From Blastocladiella emersonii ATCC 22665 (lineage: Eukaryota > Blastocladiomycota > Blastocladiomycetes > Blastocladiales > Blastocladiaceae), in NCBI GenBank assembly GCA_025594325.1, contig JANHCV010000012.1:930001-994000 (forward strand): a stretch of DNA of 64,000 bases, read 5' to 3'. The position numbers were made by a program, and so were the translations under genes. Shown piece by piece: positions 31,907-42,233 of this stretch. Under the pieces are notes generated by a model. That model was not told the DNA's origin. It ran no database searches and saw only the letters and a list, made by a program, of their open reading frames with translations. How positions within the stretch are numbered: position 1 is the first letter of the stretch; every line of letters starts with the position of its first letter.

Positions 31907-33159
31907 TCACGTCAACTCGGCCTCGTCCTCATAATCGTGACTGATCCGAAGCTTCGAAAGTGCCCAAAGATGACACTCCCTCAGAATCGACCGCAGCTCG
32001 CCGCCGTCATCCATTGCGCGTAGGTCGAGTTTCTCGAGGCTCGCTGGCACGTTGTCAAACAGGGGGTCGATGCCCGCCCGCGAGATTCGGTTTCTGCTCA
32101 AGTTGAGATACTGGAGGCGCGGGGGAAGCTGCGACATGATTGGACCGTAGGCCTCGTCAGTTAGACTAACACCATCGAGATCAAGAAACTTGAGACCAGC
32201 GGGAAGGTGCTGAACCAGCTTGATCGCGCCCGAATTTCCGAGGAAGTTCGCGCAAACGGAGAGCTGGCTAAGTCCAGCCGGAAAGTGTTGAGCGAGCTCT
32301 GCAATATTATCCGCGTTAAGGCCGCAGTCACCGAGGTGCAGGTTCCGCAAGCTTGACGGGAAGCACAAGCGCTGGCCGTTAGAAGCAGGCGCCACTGCGC
32401 CGTGTCCGACCCAGTTGTACCACAAGCTGAGCTCGGTCACCGTTTCCGGGAGGCGCAGCGCGCAAAGAACTGGAAAGGTAATGTTGCAGCAGGTAAGCTT
32501 GACGTTGGTGATCGAACCGCTCTTCGCCATGACATCGGCGAGTAGAGCAGCACCAGCCTCGGTAATCCGGACTTCGCTAATCTTCATGTCGGAGCGGCCG
32601 CTCCGCCCAATGACATCAGCTCGCGCGCGAACGAGAGCGTCGCCAACTGAGGCACTGTCGCGTCGATGAAGTTGCTAGTAATGTGTGGGAATACGCTTCG
32701 CGTCAGCCATGATCAGCGGTGTAGCGACAGGAACCATACCATTTTCTGTGCGCCAGGGGTCCGGTCGACCTCGCCGTGAAAGTACACGACGACTCGGTTC
32801 GCGGAGCTGTTGAAGTACAGTGCAGGGAGAGGAAGGCCCGATTGGTCCCACCAAAGCAGCGCTTTATAGGACCGGGTGTAACCAAACAAGATTTCCGAGT
32901 ACTTGATCGGCAAGCGCGAAAGCAACCATTCGTCAAGAAGCTTGGTTTGTCCCGTCCAGCAAGCAGCGTTGACTGAAAGTTCCTTGGAGTGGCGGAGCAG
33001 GGCGCGGTGGACGCGCGGTGCGGCCGCTCTCGACATGACGTGTGTGTATTGCAGCATCGCTTTGTGCTCGCTGTCGTCGTGCATGGCGACGGCCTTGCAA
33101 AGGATCTCGTCGATGATCGAGTCGGGTAATGCTGCAAGTCTTTTATCCATTCGCTTCAT
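31907..33159 (-). CDS. F-box-like/LRR protein, intact
   Basis: A 395-aa protein from exons 33159..32740 and 32674..31907 (65-nt intron, GTATGG...ACTAG, phase 0). Exon 1 encodes an F-box-like helix bundle (LAALPDSIIDEILCKAV), then the family region AAAPRVHRALLRHS, LLDEWLLSRLPI and LLWWDQSGLPLP. Exon 2 encodes ribonuclease-inhibitor-like leucine-rich repeats (LRLPETVTELSLWYNWVG, LPAGLKFLDLDGVSL, LPPRLQYLNLSRNRISRAG). F-box plus LRR is the layout of SCF ubiquitin-ligase substrate receptors; that role is inference because the F-box is weak. I chose ATG 33159 because the upstream ATG (33240) abuts a promoter-like element. The pseudogene at 33400-34714 is its closest relative. Confidence 0.72.
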
Positions 33160-33244
33160 ATTGGCTGCGAAAGGTGAGGGGCAAAGAGAGCTGTGCGGAG
33201 TCGCGGCTCGACGAGCCGTTAGGGAAACGTTTTCGTTCACGTCG

Positions 33245-33267
33245 CACGTGATTGATGAACGCGTCTC
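33245..33267 (+). promoter_or_regulatory. Bipartite element CACGTG-N8-ACGCGTCTC
   Basis: CACGTG (33245-33250), N8 ATTGATGA, ACGCGTCTC (33259-33267), about 90 bp upstream of the F-box/LRR start at 33159. The spacer begins ATTGAT like the transposon copy at 22046. Confidence 0.55.
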
Positions 33268-33399
33268 GCAGCCCGGCTCGCGCGTCCCGCAGCCCGACCC
33301 ACGCGTTTCTCGGCTGCCGCGAACAAACTATGAAGATAATTTCATTTAGCCAAACTAGGCCATCGACCACCGACTCGTTTAGCAAATGACGAGTTTCAT

Positions 33400-34714
33400 T
33401 CAGTAGTCGTCGTCTTCGTCCTCGTCTTCGTGGCCGATTTGGACCCTGCCACGAGCGCGGCGAGCACACTTGTACCCGAATTCAGGCAGTCGGCTCTCTT
33501 CCTCCATCGCGTTAAGATTGATTCGCTTGAGGCCCGATGGCAGGCTGTTAAAAATGATGTCAGTGGACGCCCCGATCACTTTGTTCTCGCTCAAGTTGAG
33601 GAATTGAACTTTGGGAGGAAGGCAAGCCATAACGGCCGCGATTCCCTCGCCATCAATGTTGACAGCGGTTAGATCGAGGGACTTGAGGCCGGCTGGGAGA
33701 CGTTTCACTAGCTCGATGGCCCCCTTGTTCCCAAGCGGATTGCTGGTGGCAGAAAGCTCGGCGAGACCAGCCGGAAAGTGCTGTGCAAGCTCCACGACGT
33801 TATCCGCGCGAAGGCCGCACTAATTGAGGCTCAGGGTGCGCAAGCTCGTCGGGAAGCCCAGGCGCTGGCCGGCGGAGGCAGGTGCGACGGCTCCGTGCCC
33901 AACCCAATTGTACCACAAGCTAAGCTCGGTGACCGTTTCTGGGAGACGCAGCGCACAAAGAACCGGGAAGGTAACGTTGCAGCAGTTCAGCTTGACGTTG
34001 GTGATTGAACCGCGCTTCGCCATGGCCTCCGCGAGGAGCGCAGCGCCGGTCTCCGTGATGCGGACATGGAGGATGTCAATGCGAGTGTCGCTACCGCGCG
34101 CAATTTCGGCTGCCTGCTCGCGAATGAGAGCGTTCCCGATCGACGCGCCGTCTCGCCGAACAAGTTGCTAACAAAATCGAGACGACTTTGTGTCAGGAAT
34201 CATGCACTACGATCCGAAATGGTGTTTGCGAACCTAGACGTACAATTTCTCCCTTGCTTGGGGCCGTTGCTGCGCAATACGTGCCCATCAAGACAGAGCC
34301 GTAATGAACGGCGCATAGTTTCGCCGTGTTATCCACTTTACCATGGAATGGAAGTGGAAGGCCGGACCGGTCCCACCATTCGAGCGGATCGTACGACTTT
34401 GTGAAAGCAAGCGCCGTGTCGTTGGCCCGGAGCGGAAGACCCAAGGCCCGCCATTCATCAAGAACCTTGACGCGCCCCCATGCGGTGGCAAAATCAACGG
34501 AGAGGGCAGCCGCGTGGCGAAGGACGACACGGTGAACTCCCGGGGCAGACGCCCGAAGCACAACGCGCATGTACTGCAACATCCCGTCCAGGTCGCGGCG
34601 GTCGTGCAGCAAAACCGCCCTGCACAGGATGTCGTTGAGGATCGAACAAGGAAGCAGTTCGGATGCATGGGATGCAAATAAGAGAACGGTGGGCTCCTTC
34701 GTCATCGATTGCAT
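33400..34714 (-). pseudogene. F-box-like/LRR gene with a nonsense codon in the LRR exon
   Basis: Exon 1 (34714..34244) begins MQSMTKEPTVLLFASHAS and carries LLPCSILNDILCRAV, APGVHRVVLRHAAAL, LDEWRALGLPL and WWDRSGLPLP. A 76-nt intron (34168..34243, GTACGT...TGTTAG) is removed in phase 0, giving GEI then QLVRRDGASIGNALI. Exon 2 repeats the LRR module of the neighbour (LRLPETVTELSLWYNWVGHG) but has TAG at 33820-33822, where the neighbour has GDCGL. Beyond the stop the same frame runs on intact to 33400 with LPAGLKSLDLTAVNIDGEG and a C-terminal acidic run. So the gene is either a 272-aa truncated protein or a very young pseudogene. Confidence 0.7.
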
Positions 34715-35147
34715 CGTTGGCGTGACATGTCCCGTTGAAGTGCACCAAAATCTTTCGCGTGACCCCGCACTCGGGCAGCGGGAGCCCCGACCGGCGCCAC
34801 CAGTCGAGCGTCGCGTACGAGTTGTCCGCAGCGGCGGTGATCGCGCGGCTCGTGTACTTGAGCGGGCGGCCGGACCGGCGCCACGCGTCAAGCACGTTCA
34901 AGCGGCCTGTCGCACTCGCATCGTCCATGGAGACTGAGAGCATGTGGTCCTGGATCGTGCGGTGCACGCGAGGCGCCCGGTTCCGCAGAAGCACTCGGCC
35001 GTACTGCGACAAGCACTCGAGATCGTCCGGATCGGCGGTCCACACGGCAAAGCACAGGATATGTTCCGCGATCTCGTCGGGCAGCGTGACCCGGCTCCCT
35101 CCGAGCATTGCGGGCAGTCGATCGTTCATTCGCTGCGTCGTCTTCAT
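34715..35147 (-). pseudogene. F-box-like module lacking its LRR exon
   Basis: From ATG 35147 the frame reads MKTTQRMNDRLPAMLGGSR, then VTLPDEIAEHILCFAVW, APRVHRTIQDHMLSVSMD, VLDAWRRSGRPL and LDWWRRSGLPLPECG. This is a full F-box-side module, and it ends (HFNGTCHANDAI) exactly where the next gene's own start codon begins in another frame. No LRR exon follows. It is a 5' gene fragment, unless it splices over the neighbour's first exon onto the LRR exon at 34167; no consensus donor of matching phase is obvious. Confidence 0.6.
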
Positions 35148-35996
35148 CGTTGTCGTACTCAGCGAGCAGCACGTTCACGACGCGTCCCGCCGCTCACGTG
35201 TGGAGCCCCGCGGCGCGTCTCAAGCCTCTCCCGTGCTGCGTGCGGCGGTGGCGCCCGCACGTCAAGCCGCCGCCATCGCACCCCCGCCGCCACACCGCCG
35301 CCGCGAGCGCACCAGACCTTGTCCCTGAGCTGCTGCGCGGCCGTGGCCGGCGAGGAAGGCGCGCCGATGACGCTCGGGCCAGGGCCGGGTCGCAGAGCGC
35401 GAGCGCTAGTTCCGCAGACGGCAGGTGCGCGGGTGCCCGCGCGGGCCAGGCCACGCGCGGCGCGTCTCGCGGTCATCGGCGCTCGCTGACCACTCTCGAG
35501 TCGATGATGATGGTGATGGACGAGGCCCGCAACAAGCACGCCGCGCTGTGAAGGGTGACGCGTTCGTTCCCACGCGTACGGCGGAGCGCTCCCGAGAAGT
35601 CCCGCACGCCCACGCTTGGGAGAGCGGGCCACGCGAGCGCGTCGCGCTTCTTGCATGGTGAACAATGCGAGGCGCAGCGCTGCGTTGCTGCGGCCGGTCA
35701 GCGTGACGGAGAGAGGAGCAGGCGGTGGAGCGGAAACAGGACGCCGCCCCGATGCCGCGGGCGCATCTCGGTTTGCTTGAAGTGCGGCGCCGGCCGGCTT
35801 CATCAAGGCACCCGCCCGCCTTCGACTCGTTCCCATCACACGGTGCTCGTCAACAAATACGACCGGCTGCATCGGGACCTCTCCCTCTCTCTCTCCCAGC
35901 AACGCAGCCAGTGCAACGCATCGACACACCCACACGCACCGACCACCCGGCGTCACCCTCTACGCATCGACTAGACGCCACCCTTCACCCCCAACC
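35148..35996. other. GC-rich intergenic region
   Basis: About 850 bp without a supported gene. It holds ACGCGTCCC (35180-35188) and CACGTG (35195-35200), an inverted order with a 9-bp gap after ACGCGT, just upstream of the F-box module. A CT-rich tract (35880-35900) lies before the GH16 start. Long open frames here are artefacts of high GC. Confidence 0.45.
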
Positions 35997-37334
35997 ATGA
36001 CCAAGCTGTCCTCGACGACCTCGGCGCTGGCCATGGCCGTGCTCGTGGCCGCCGCCACCTCGTCGCTCCTCGTCGCCACCACGGCGCCCGCCGCCGTGTC
36101 CGCGCAGGGCGTGTCGATCCCGCCGCTCGACACGGGCGCGCTGTTCAAGCAGAAGCGGTGCCCCAAGGCGTGCGACCAGTGGTCGCCGTGCTGCGTGCAG
36201 GGGTACTGCGTCAACAAGCCCTTCGCGTGCATGACGTCCGAGGGGTGCGTGCCCGACCAGACGTTTGGCGGCAAGTGCACGCCCATCCCCATGTGCAAGT
36301 CGTTCCGCGAAGACTTCAATGATGCCAGCGTGCTCATTGACAAGTACGACATGCAGACACCGGACCAAGCGCGCATGTGGCGCGAGTACCCGGGCGCCGA
36401 CCACGCGACGGTCGAGAACGGCAACCTCGTCCTCGAGCTGCAGTGGTCGGACAAGGACGGCCGCGGGCAGGGCGCGACGATCCCGACGCTGCGGTGGGTG
36501 CAGTTCGGGACCATCTCGGCGCGCATCAAGACGGCGGGCGGCCGCGGCGTCGTCAACTCGTTCATCACCAAGACGACCATTTCGGACGAGACGGGCGACG
36601 AGATCGACTTCGAGATGCTCGGCGGCAACGTGTCCGAGGTGCAGACCAACTTCTACTGGAACGGGCAGATCGACTACACCAAGGGCGCGCGGTGGAAGGG
36701 CGGCAACGGGTTCGCGACCGACGGCGACTACCACACCTACACCATCGACTGGAAGCCCGACGGCATGAAGTTTTTCGTCGACGACACGCTCATCCGTACG
36801 CCTTCCTGCGCTCCTTGCCTTCCTTCCTCGACCTGTCACTGACCTCTCCCGCGCCTCGCTCGAACAACAGGCTCCGTGACGCCCGCGCAGGTCGGCAACA
36901 AGTACCCGGCGCAGATCGCGCGCGTCTTCTTCTCGATTTGGGACGCCGGGTGCAACATGCCCGAGGGCACCGTGCAGTGGGCGGGCGGCGAGACCGACTG
37001 GTGCAAGGACGCGGCGAAACGCGCCACGCCCAAGCGCATGTACGTTGACTGGCTCGAGGTCAAGTGCATGACCGAGGACCCGCGCCCGCTGGCCGACTAC
37101 ATCCCCAACATTGCCAAGCCGTCCAACGGCACTGCGGGCGACGCGGGGATGGGCGGGTTCACGCCCAACATGCCGCCGCGGACCACCAACCGCACGACGA
37201 CGGGCGTGTCGGCGGGCGGCGCGAACGCGGGCGACGCGATCGGGTCCGGCAACGCGGCGGCCGGCGGCGTCGCGGCGTCGGTCGCGTCGGTCGTGGCCGC
37301 TGCCGTGATCGCGGTCGCGGCGCTCGCGCTGTAA
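35997..37334 (+). CDS. GH16 Crh-type cell-wall transglycosylase, GPI-anchored
   Basis: Predicted to cross-link chitin to beta-glucan at the cell surface. It has 420 aa from exons 35997..36795 and 36871..37334 (75-nt intron, GTACGC...AACAG). Signal peptide (LAMAVLVAAATSSLLVA). A cysteine-rich CBM18-like chitin-binding domain follows (CPKACDQWSPCCVQGYC ... CVPDQTFGGKC). The GH16 domain contains the catalytic ExDxE in DEIDFEMLGG, with NFYWNGQID and YTIDWKPDGMKFFVDD downstream. The C-terminus has a Thr/Ser/Gly-rich linker and a hydrophobic tail (VAASVASVVAAAVIAVAALA) typical of GPI anchoring. Architecture as in yeast Crh1/Utr2. Confidence 0.92.
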
Positions 37335-37527
37335 GTGCGCCCCACCATCCATTCTCTCCCCCCACTAGACTCTCGTTGCCGCTGTCCCCCTCCTCCTCCT
37401 CCTGGGCGTCGTGCCCATCCACTCTTCCTCCCTCCCTCAGTTGCAGTTTTGACACATCAATCAATATCATTCATTCTTCTCTACTCTACCCACCGCGTCC
37501 GCGCACCCATCCACCGCGCGGCCCTCG

Positions 37528-38739
37528 CTACGCCCGCGCCCCGACGGCCGCGAGCACGATCCACTCGATCCACTTGTACGCCGGGTGCGCGCGCTTCTTC
37601 AGGCTCCGCGCGATGGCGGCGAGGACCGCGGCGACGACGGCCGCGTGCCAAGTCCACCGCGCGACGGCGCGGATGAGGGCGAGGACGGGCGGGGATGGCC
37701 GAGCGGCTGCAGCACGCGATTGCGCAGCGGTGGTTGTGTTGAGCAGGGACTGCAGCTTGGCGATCTGCGCGCGGAGCTGCGCGACTTCGGCCGACGCCGC
37801 GGCGGCGGCGGGCGTCGCGGACGAGGTAACGGCAGCGGTTGTGGGCTTGAGCTCGGGCGACGCCGAGGCCGCGGCCGCGGCGGGGAGCTGCGTGACGACC
37901 CACGACGCGGACATGTCCTGCGTGCCCGCCGCCGCGGCCGCGGTGGGCGCCTCGGTCCCCGCGACGGGCCCGATCACCGTCGGCCGGCGCGCGGGCGACG
38001 CGGCACCGTGCGGCGGCGGGCGGACCGTCGACACGCTGGTGACGCTGCGCGCGTCATCGTTCGCTGCGCGGCGCGACCCCGTAAACGCGGACGAGTGCGG
38101 GTGCGGGCCGGGGCCGATGGGCGGGGAGAACGGGCGGATGTCGCGGTCGTCCTCGTCGTCGTCGATGTCGGACGCGGACTCGGTGGCGGAAAAGTAGTCG
38201 GGGTCGTCGGACGTCGCCCCACCGCCTGCGGTCGCGATGCTCGCGCGGCGCAGGAACGCGGCGGATGGTGGGGAAGGGGACGAGGTGCGCGGGACGAAGT
38301 CGGGCTCGCGCTCCTCCTCTTCATCCCCCTCCTCGCTTTCGGCCTCGGACCCCTCCTCCTCGTCCGTCGTCGGCTCCTCCAACGCGCGGCGCGCCGGGAG
38401 AAAGCTCTCGAGCAGCTCGAGCGCCTGCGGGCGGTCCGGGAACCGGCGCAGGAACCCGAGGAACGCGTCGACGTACTCGCGCATCGCGTCCTCCTGCGAC
38501 GTGCCCTTGCGCGCGGCCCACGCGTCCCATTTCGCGCGGCCGACGGGGTCCCACAGCGACGGGCGTTTTGCGGTTTTGGGGATGTCCCCCTGCGTCGCCT
38601 GCTTGTACAGGGAGTAGAACTGGAGCTTCTCGGCGTTGGACGGCGCCAGCCCCGCGTCGGAGCCCGTCGCGGGAGGGAGGTTCTGGATCGTCTGCACGGC
38701 GCGCGCGAAGAGGGCGGCGGCGGAAGGCGTTGATGACAT
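37528..38739 (-). CDS. Membrane-anchored acyl-CoA-binding protein (ACBD5-like)
   Basis: A 403-aa single-exon protein. Residues 6-95 form an acyl-CoA-binding domain: LQFYSLYKQATQGDIP, RPSLWDPVGRAKWDAW and AMREYVDAFLGF contain the Tyr/Lys/Trp residues that hold CoA. A long disordered middle is rich in Glu/Asp, then Pro/Ser/Ala. A short coiled coil (VAQLRAQIAKLQSLL) precedes a C-terminal hydrophobic helix (WTWHAAVVAAVLAAI). ACBP plus coiled coil plus tail anchor matches ACBD5/Atg37, which sits on peroxisomes; that localisation is inference. Confidence 0.85.
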   Translation of the reverse strand: MSSTPSAAALFARAVQTIQNLPPATGSDAGLAPSNAEKLQFYSLYKQATQGDIPKTAKRPSLWDPVGRAKWDAWAARKGTSQEDAMREYVDAFLGFLRRFPDRPQALELLESFLPARRALEEPTTDEEEGSEAESEEGDEEEEREPDFVPRTSSPSPPSAAFLRRASIATAGGGATSDDPDYFSATESASDIDDDEDDRDIRPFSPPIGPGPHPHSSAFTGSRRAANDDARSVTSVSTVRPPPHGAASPARRPTVIGPVAGTEAPTAAAAAGTQDMSASWVVTQLPAAAAASASPELKPTTAAVTSSATPAAAAASAEVAQLRAQIAKLQSLLNTTTAAQSRAAAARPSPPVLALIRAVARWTWHAAVVAAVLAAIARSLKKRAHPAYKWIEWIVLAAVGARA

Positions 38740-38970
38740 TTTCGGGTGGGTTACATGGGTTGCGCTCGGGAGAGAGAGAGCGGATTCGGTCCGCGAGCTG
38801 TGATCTCACACCTTTGCAGAGCGTGAAAACCGCAGGGAGAACGCGTCGGCGCCGCGGCGAGGTGACCGCACGTGGCGGGCGACGCGTGCGTCACTTCTTC
38901 TCTTCTTCGCGCCGCCGATCGCTCACGCTCTCCCCAACCGACGCAACGCAACGCAGCGCAACGTAATCGC

Positions 38971-39925
38971 ATGATGGCCGACACCAGCACCACCACTCCC
39001 GCGCAGCAGCCCGAGGTCCCGCCGACCGAGACCGAGCCCCTCGTCGCGGGCTCGGCGACCGACGACGGCGCCATCGCCGAGGGCGAGCAGACGGCGCACT
39101 CGCTGCGGTGCGACGACTGCGGCAAACTGTTCCGCAACAGTACGCTTGTCCGCCGCTCCCGCTCCCTCACCGCCCACTGAACTCCCTGCCCCGCGTAGTC
39201 GACTACGCGCAGCTGCACAACGCCAAGTCGGGCCACGTCAACTTCTCCGAGTCGACCGAGATCATCAAGCCGCTGACCGAGGAGGAGAAGCGCGCCAAGG
39301 TCGAGGAGCTGCAGCGCAAGCTCGCCGAGCGCCGCGAGGCCCGCGCGCGCCAGGACGCCGAGGAGGCGCGCACCCGCGAGCGCATCCGCCGCAAGCACGG
39401 CCAGGAGATCGTCGAGGCCCAGGAGAAGCTCAAGGAGAAGGAGATGCTGCTCGCGATCGAGGCCAAGAAGCGCGAAAAGGACGAGGATAAGGCGCATCTC
39501 GCGCGCGTCCGCGCCGAGATTGAGCGGGATCGGCAGGAGCGCCTCGCTCGCGTACGTCGCCCTTCACTCGATGCTTCCCCCATCCACTCTGACCCTGTGC
39601 GTGTGTGTAGAAAAACGGCACCCCCGCCGCCTCCGCTCCCGCTCCCGCCGCCACCGCCGCCCCGCCGCGCCCCTCCGCCGCCGCCGCCAACACCAACACG
39701 GCGCGCATCCAGATCCGCGGCGCGGGCGCGGCTCCGCTCACCCACGAGTTTGCCGCCGACGCGACGCTCGCCGACGTGTTCACGTGGCTCGCGCAGAAGG
39801 GCGCGCCCGCGGGGTCGCTCATGACCACCTTCCCGCGCCGCACGTTCGGGGCGAACGACATGAAGAAGTCGCTGCGCGAGCTCGACCTCGTGCCGAGCGC
39901 GGCGCTCATGTTCCAGAAGTCGTAG
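38971..39925 (+). CDS. UBX-domain protein (UBXN1-like Cdc48 cofactor)
   Basis: A 278-aa protein from exons 38971..39139, 39199..39551 and 39611..39925 (two 59-nt introns, GTACGC and GTACGT donors). After an acidic N-terminus comes a small C2H2-like motif (LRCDDCGKLFRN ... LHNAKSGHVNF), then STEIIKPLTEEEKRAKVEEL. A long charged coiled coil (KLAERREARARQDAEEAR...) follows, then a Pro/Ala linker. The C-terminal UBX domain has TFPRRTF and SLRELDLVPSAALMF, the loop that contacts Cdc48/p97. A predicted adaptor linking ubiquitinated cargo to Cdc48. Divergent from the acyl-CoA-binding gene. Confidence 0.88.
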
Positions 39926-39969
39926 GCCAGGTCTGGCAAAACTGAGTTGGTTGTATAAAACGGGCATGT

Positions 39970-41312
39970 TTACGGTTTGGATCGCGACCCCTTGGTCAGG
40001 TCAACGAGGTCGTCGAGCACCTGGCCCTGCCTCGCCGTGGCCCGCCAGTTGTGCTCGAGCAGCGCCAGCAGGGCAAAGTACCGCCCGATCAGCTCGCGCC
40101 GTTTCGCGCTCAGCGTCGGCGGGTACAGCCACTCGACGCTCGTTGTCGCCGAGTGCGTCTCGAACAACGCGAGCAGGGCCCGTTCCTCGTCGTTGGCTTT
40201 GGTCTTGTCCACCAGGTTCTCGACGGACGCGGTCGCGGTGACGGGTTGTTCCACGGGCTACACGGGCGCGGGCGGGTGAGTGAGGGAAGGGGAGGGAGGG
40301 GAGGGAAGGGGCGGACCTTGAGCGCGCGTGCCGTCTTGGCGCGGTCCCGCATGTGTCCGTTGGACAGGTTCGACACGATCACGGCCACGAACAGGCTACA
40401 CAATCCGCGGGCATCGTCAGCTCACGATGGCCACCACCCATCCGCTCGCTCGCCCGCACGTACTTGAGCAAGATAAACCCCTCGAGCACCACAAACGCAA
40501 ACATGAAAAAGTAGATGGTCGCGTCCTTGTCCCTGCTGTCAATGTACAGCGACGACCAGTCGTCGAAGGTCAGGACTGAGAACAGCCGGAACAGCGTGGT
40601 CCCCATGGACCCGAACCGGTGCTGGTCCACGCCGCTGTACAGCGACCGCGCGACCACCGCGAAAATGTACAGGATCAGCGCCATCAGGCACACGATGCTG
40701 CCGAGCGCTGGGATCGAGCGCAGAATCGTCTCGACCAGGATCTGCAGGCTCCGGAACATGCTGATGGTTCGCAGCACGCGAAGGCTGCGCAGAGCGCGGA
40801 AGGCGCGGAAGATGCGGAGCAGGCGGACTACACGGCGCTTGGAGTGAGTGGCCGCTGTCGCAGCGGAGGGCAAGTAGCACGTACGGATCTGCGTGTTGAA
40901 CCCGGCCGACGCCTGCGCAATGTACGGCATGAGGAACGAGAGGATCGACACGGCGACGATGGTGAAGTCTACACCCGCGTCAAACGTCAGCGCAGTCGAG
41001 CGAAAGCGAGCACCCACGACGCGTACCGAACGAGTTCCACCCGGATTTAAAGTACAGCAGGCGGAACACGTAGAGCTTGATGCCCGTCTCCATGAGGTAG
41101 ACGCCGAGGAAGCACATGTCGATGAGGTCAAAGTACCACCCGTAGTTGACGTTGACCCCGGTCGTCTGCAGCGCCATGAGCACCGTGTTGCTGAGAATGA
41201 GGGCCAGGATCGTCGACGAAAACAGCTTGTGCGTGACGAGACGGTGCAGCGCGGCGCGGTAGCTCCCCGGGTCGATGGTCTCCCTAAGTCGGTCGTCGAC
41301 GGCAGTCCACAT
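39970..41312 (-). CDS. Single-domain voltage-gated cation channel, CatSper-like
   Basis: A 366-aa six-helix channel subunit from five exons (41312..41027, 40968..40885, 40827..40464, 40395..40317, 40257..39970); introns of 58, 57, 68 and 59 nt, three with GTACG donors. S1-S3: STILALILSNTVLMALQTTG, YFDLIDMCFLGVYLMETGI, DFTIVAVSILSFLM. S4 has arginine every third residue (LRLLRIFRAFRALRSLRVLR). S5: SIVCLMALILYIFAVV. The pore loop LFSVLTFDDWSSLY carries the T-x-D-x-W filter of CatSper channels. S6 ends KNLFVAVIVSN when spliced as LLNLFVAVIVSN. The short C-tail is helical and charged. CatSper works as a tetramer of four different subunits in flagella; a fungus with motile zoospores is a fitting host. 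The second intron is 57 nt without a stop. Confidence 0.85.
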
Positions 41313-42233
41313 TGTCGACGAAAATCAGCCTACGCGACGTCGCAGAGAGGGTGAGGGAGGTACGGACCCGAGAGTAATGCTCGCCTGGTCGCCCATGTTC
41401 GAGGCGCGGCCAGCGGACGACGAGCCAAAGTCATCCAGGTACGAACTCGACGACAGCGACGCGGAGGCGGACAGCGACGGGGAGGCAGAGGCGCGGCGCG
41501 ACGACGGCGAGGTCGAGGCCGAGACGCGGCGCGACGACGGGGTCCACCGCGGCGACTCGACCATGGAGGCCGTCCGGGATGGGCGGCGGCGGTGGCGGCG
41601 CGGTCGAGGGTGGATGCAGCGACCAGCCCGCGGTAGAAGAACAGCGCAGCGACGAGGGTCTAGCGGGACTTGAGGGTCGGTGGTGCTTTGCGCCGATGGC
41701 TGCTCATGTCACCCACGAGGCAGATGGTGGTGGGGATGGTAGCGGGGCCTCCTCGAGGGGGCACACGGAGAGCAGCGGCGGCGGCGGCGATCGCGAGAGC
41801 TGCGTTGCGTTGCGTTTGGACGGGCGCTACCCGGCGAGATGCATGGAAAGTGGGCAGGGTACGAGGGCGAGTTGATGGTGCTTCTCGCATTCCAGTGCAC
41901 CCTCGAAAACGCGCGCGCGAGGCAGCGGGCGGCCGGAGACGCGTCTCACGCGACGCGGCGTTCATCCGCGCGCGGCGATACCAGGTGACATCAGCCGCGT
42001 GGCCGAATGACGCCGCCGCGCGATCATCGCGCCGCCCGCTCTCATTCGCGACCCTCGCACCCCTCTACCACGTAGCTCTGCCGGCAGCGACTTGCTGCAC
42101 CCGACTCGCACACGCACCGCCGGCGCACCCGCCCATCCACCGTCTGGCGCGAGTTTGCCTGCCGAGCCAGCCGAGCAGCCCGCCGTCTGCCTCCACAACA
42201 CCGACTTCTACCGCCAACACCACCAACATCATC
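41313..42233. other. Divergent promoter region of channel and E2 genes
   Basis: About 920 bp. A serine-rich open frame on the minus strand (41325-41564) could be a 5' exon of the channel gene. However, the only acceptor before ATG 41312 would place a TGA in frame, so I leave it out. Nothing else supported. Confidence 0.4.

Noticed and set aside
35159-35956. A 265-codon open frame on the minus strand upstream of GH16
   Set aside because: No signature, no paralogue; long frames are expected by chance at this GC content.
35985-37352. A 455-codon open frame on the minus strand
   Set aside because: Antisense shadow of the GH16 gene, Arg/His/Val-rich without motifs.
41325-41564. Serine-rich frame as the first exon of the CatSper-like gene
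   Set aside because: The only acceptor before ATG 41312 puts TGA in frame, and the implied intron would be 35 nt, far shorter than others.
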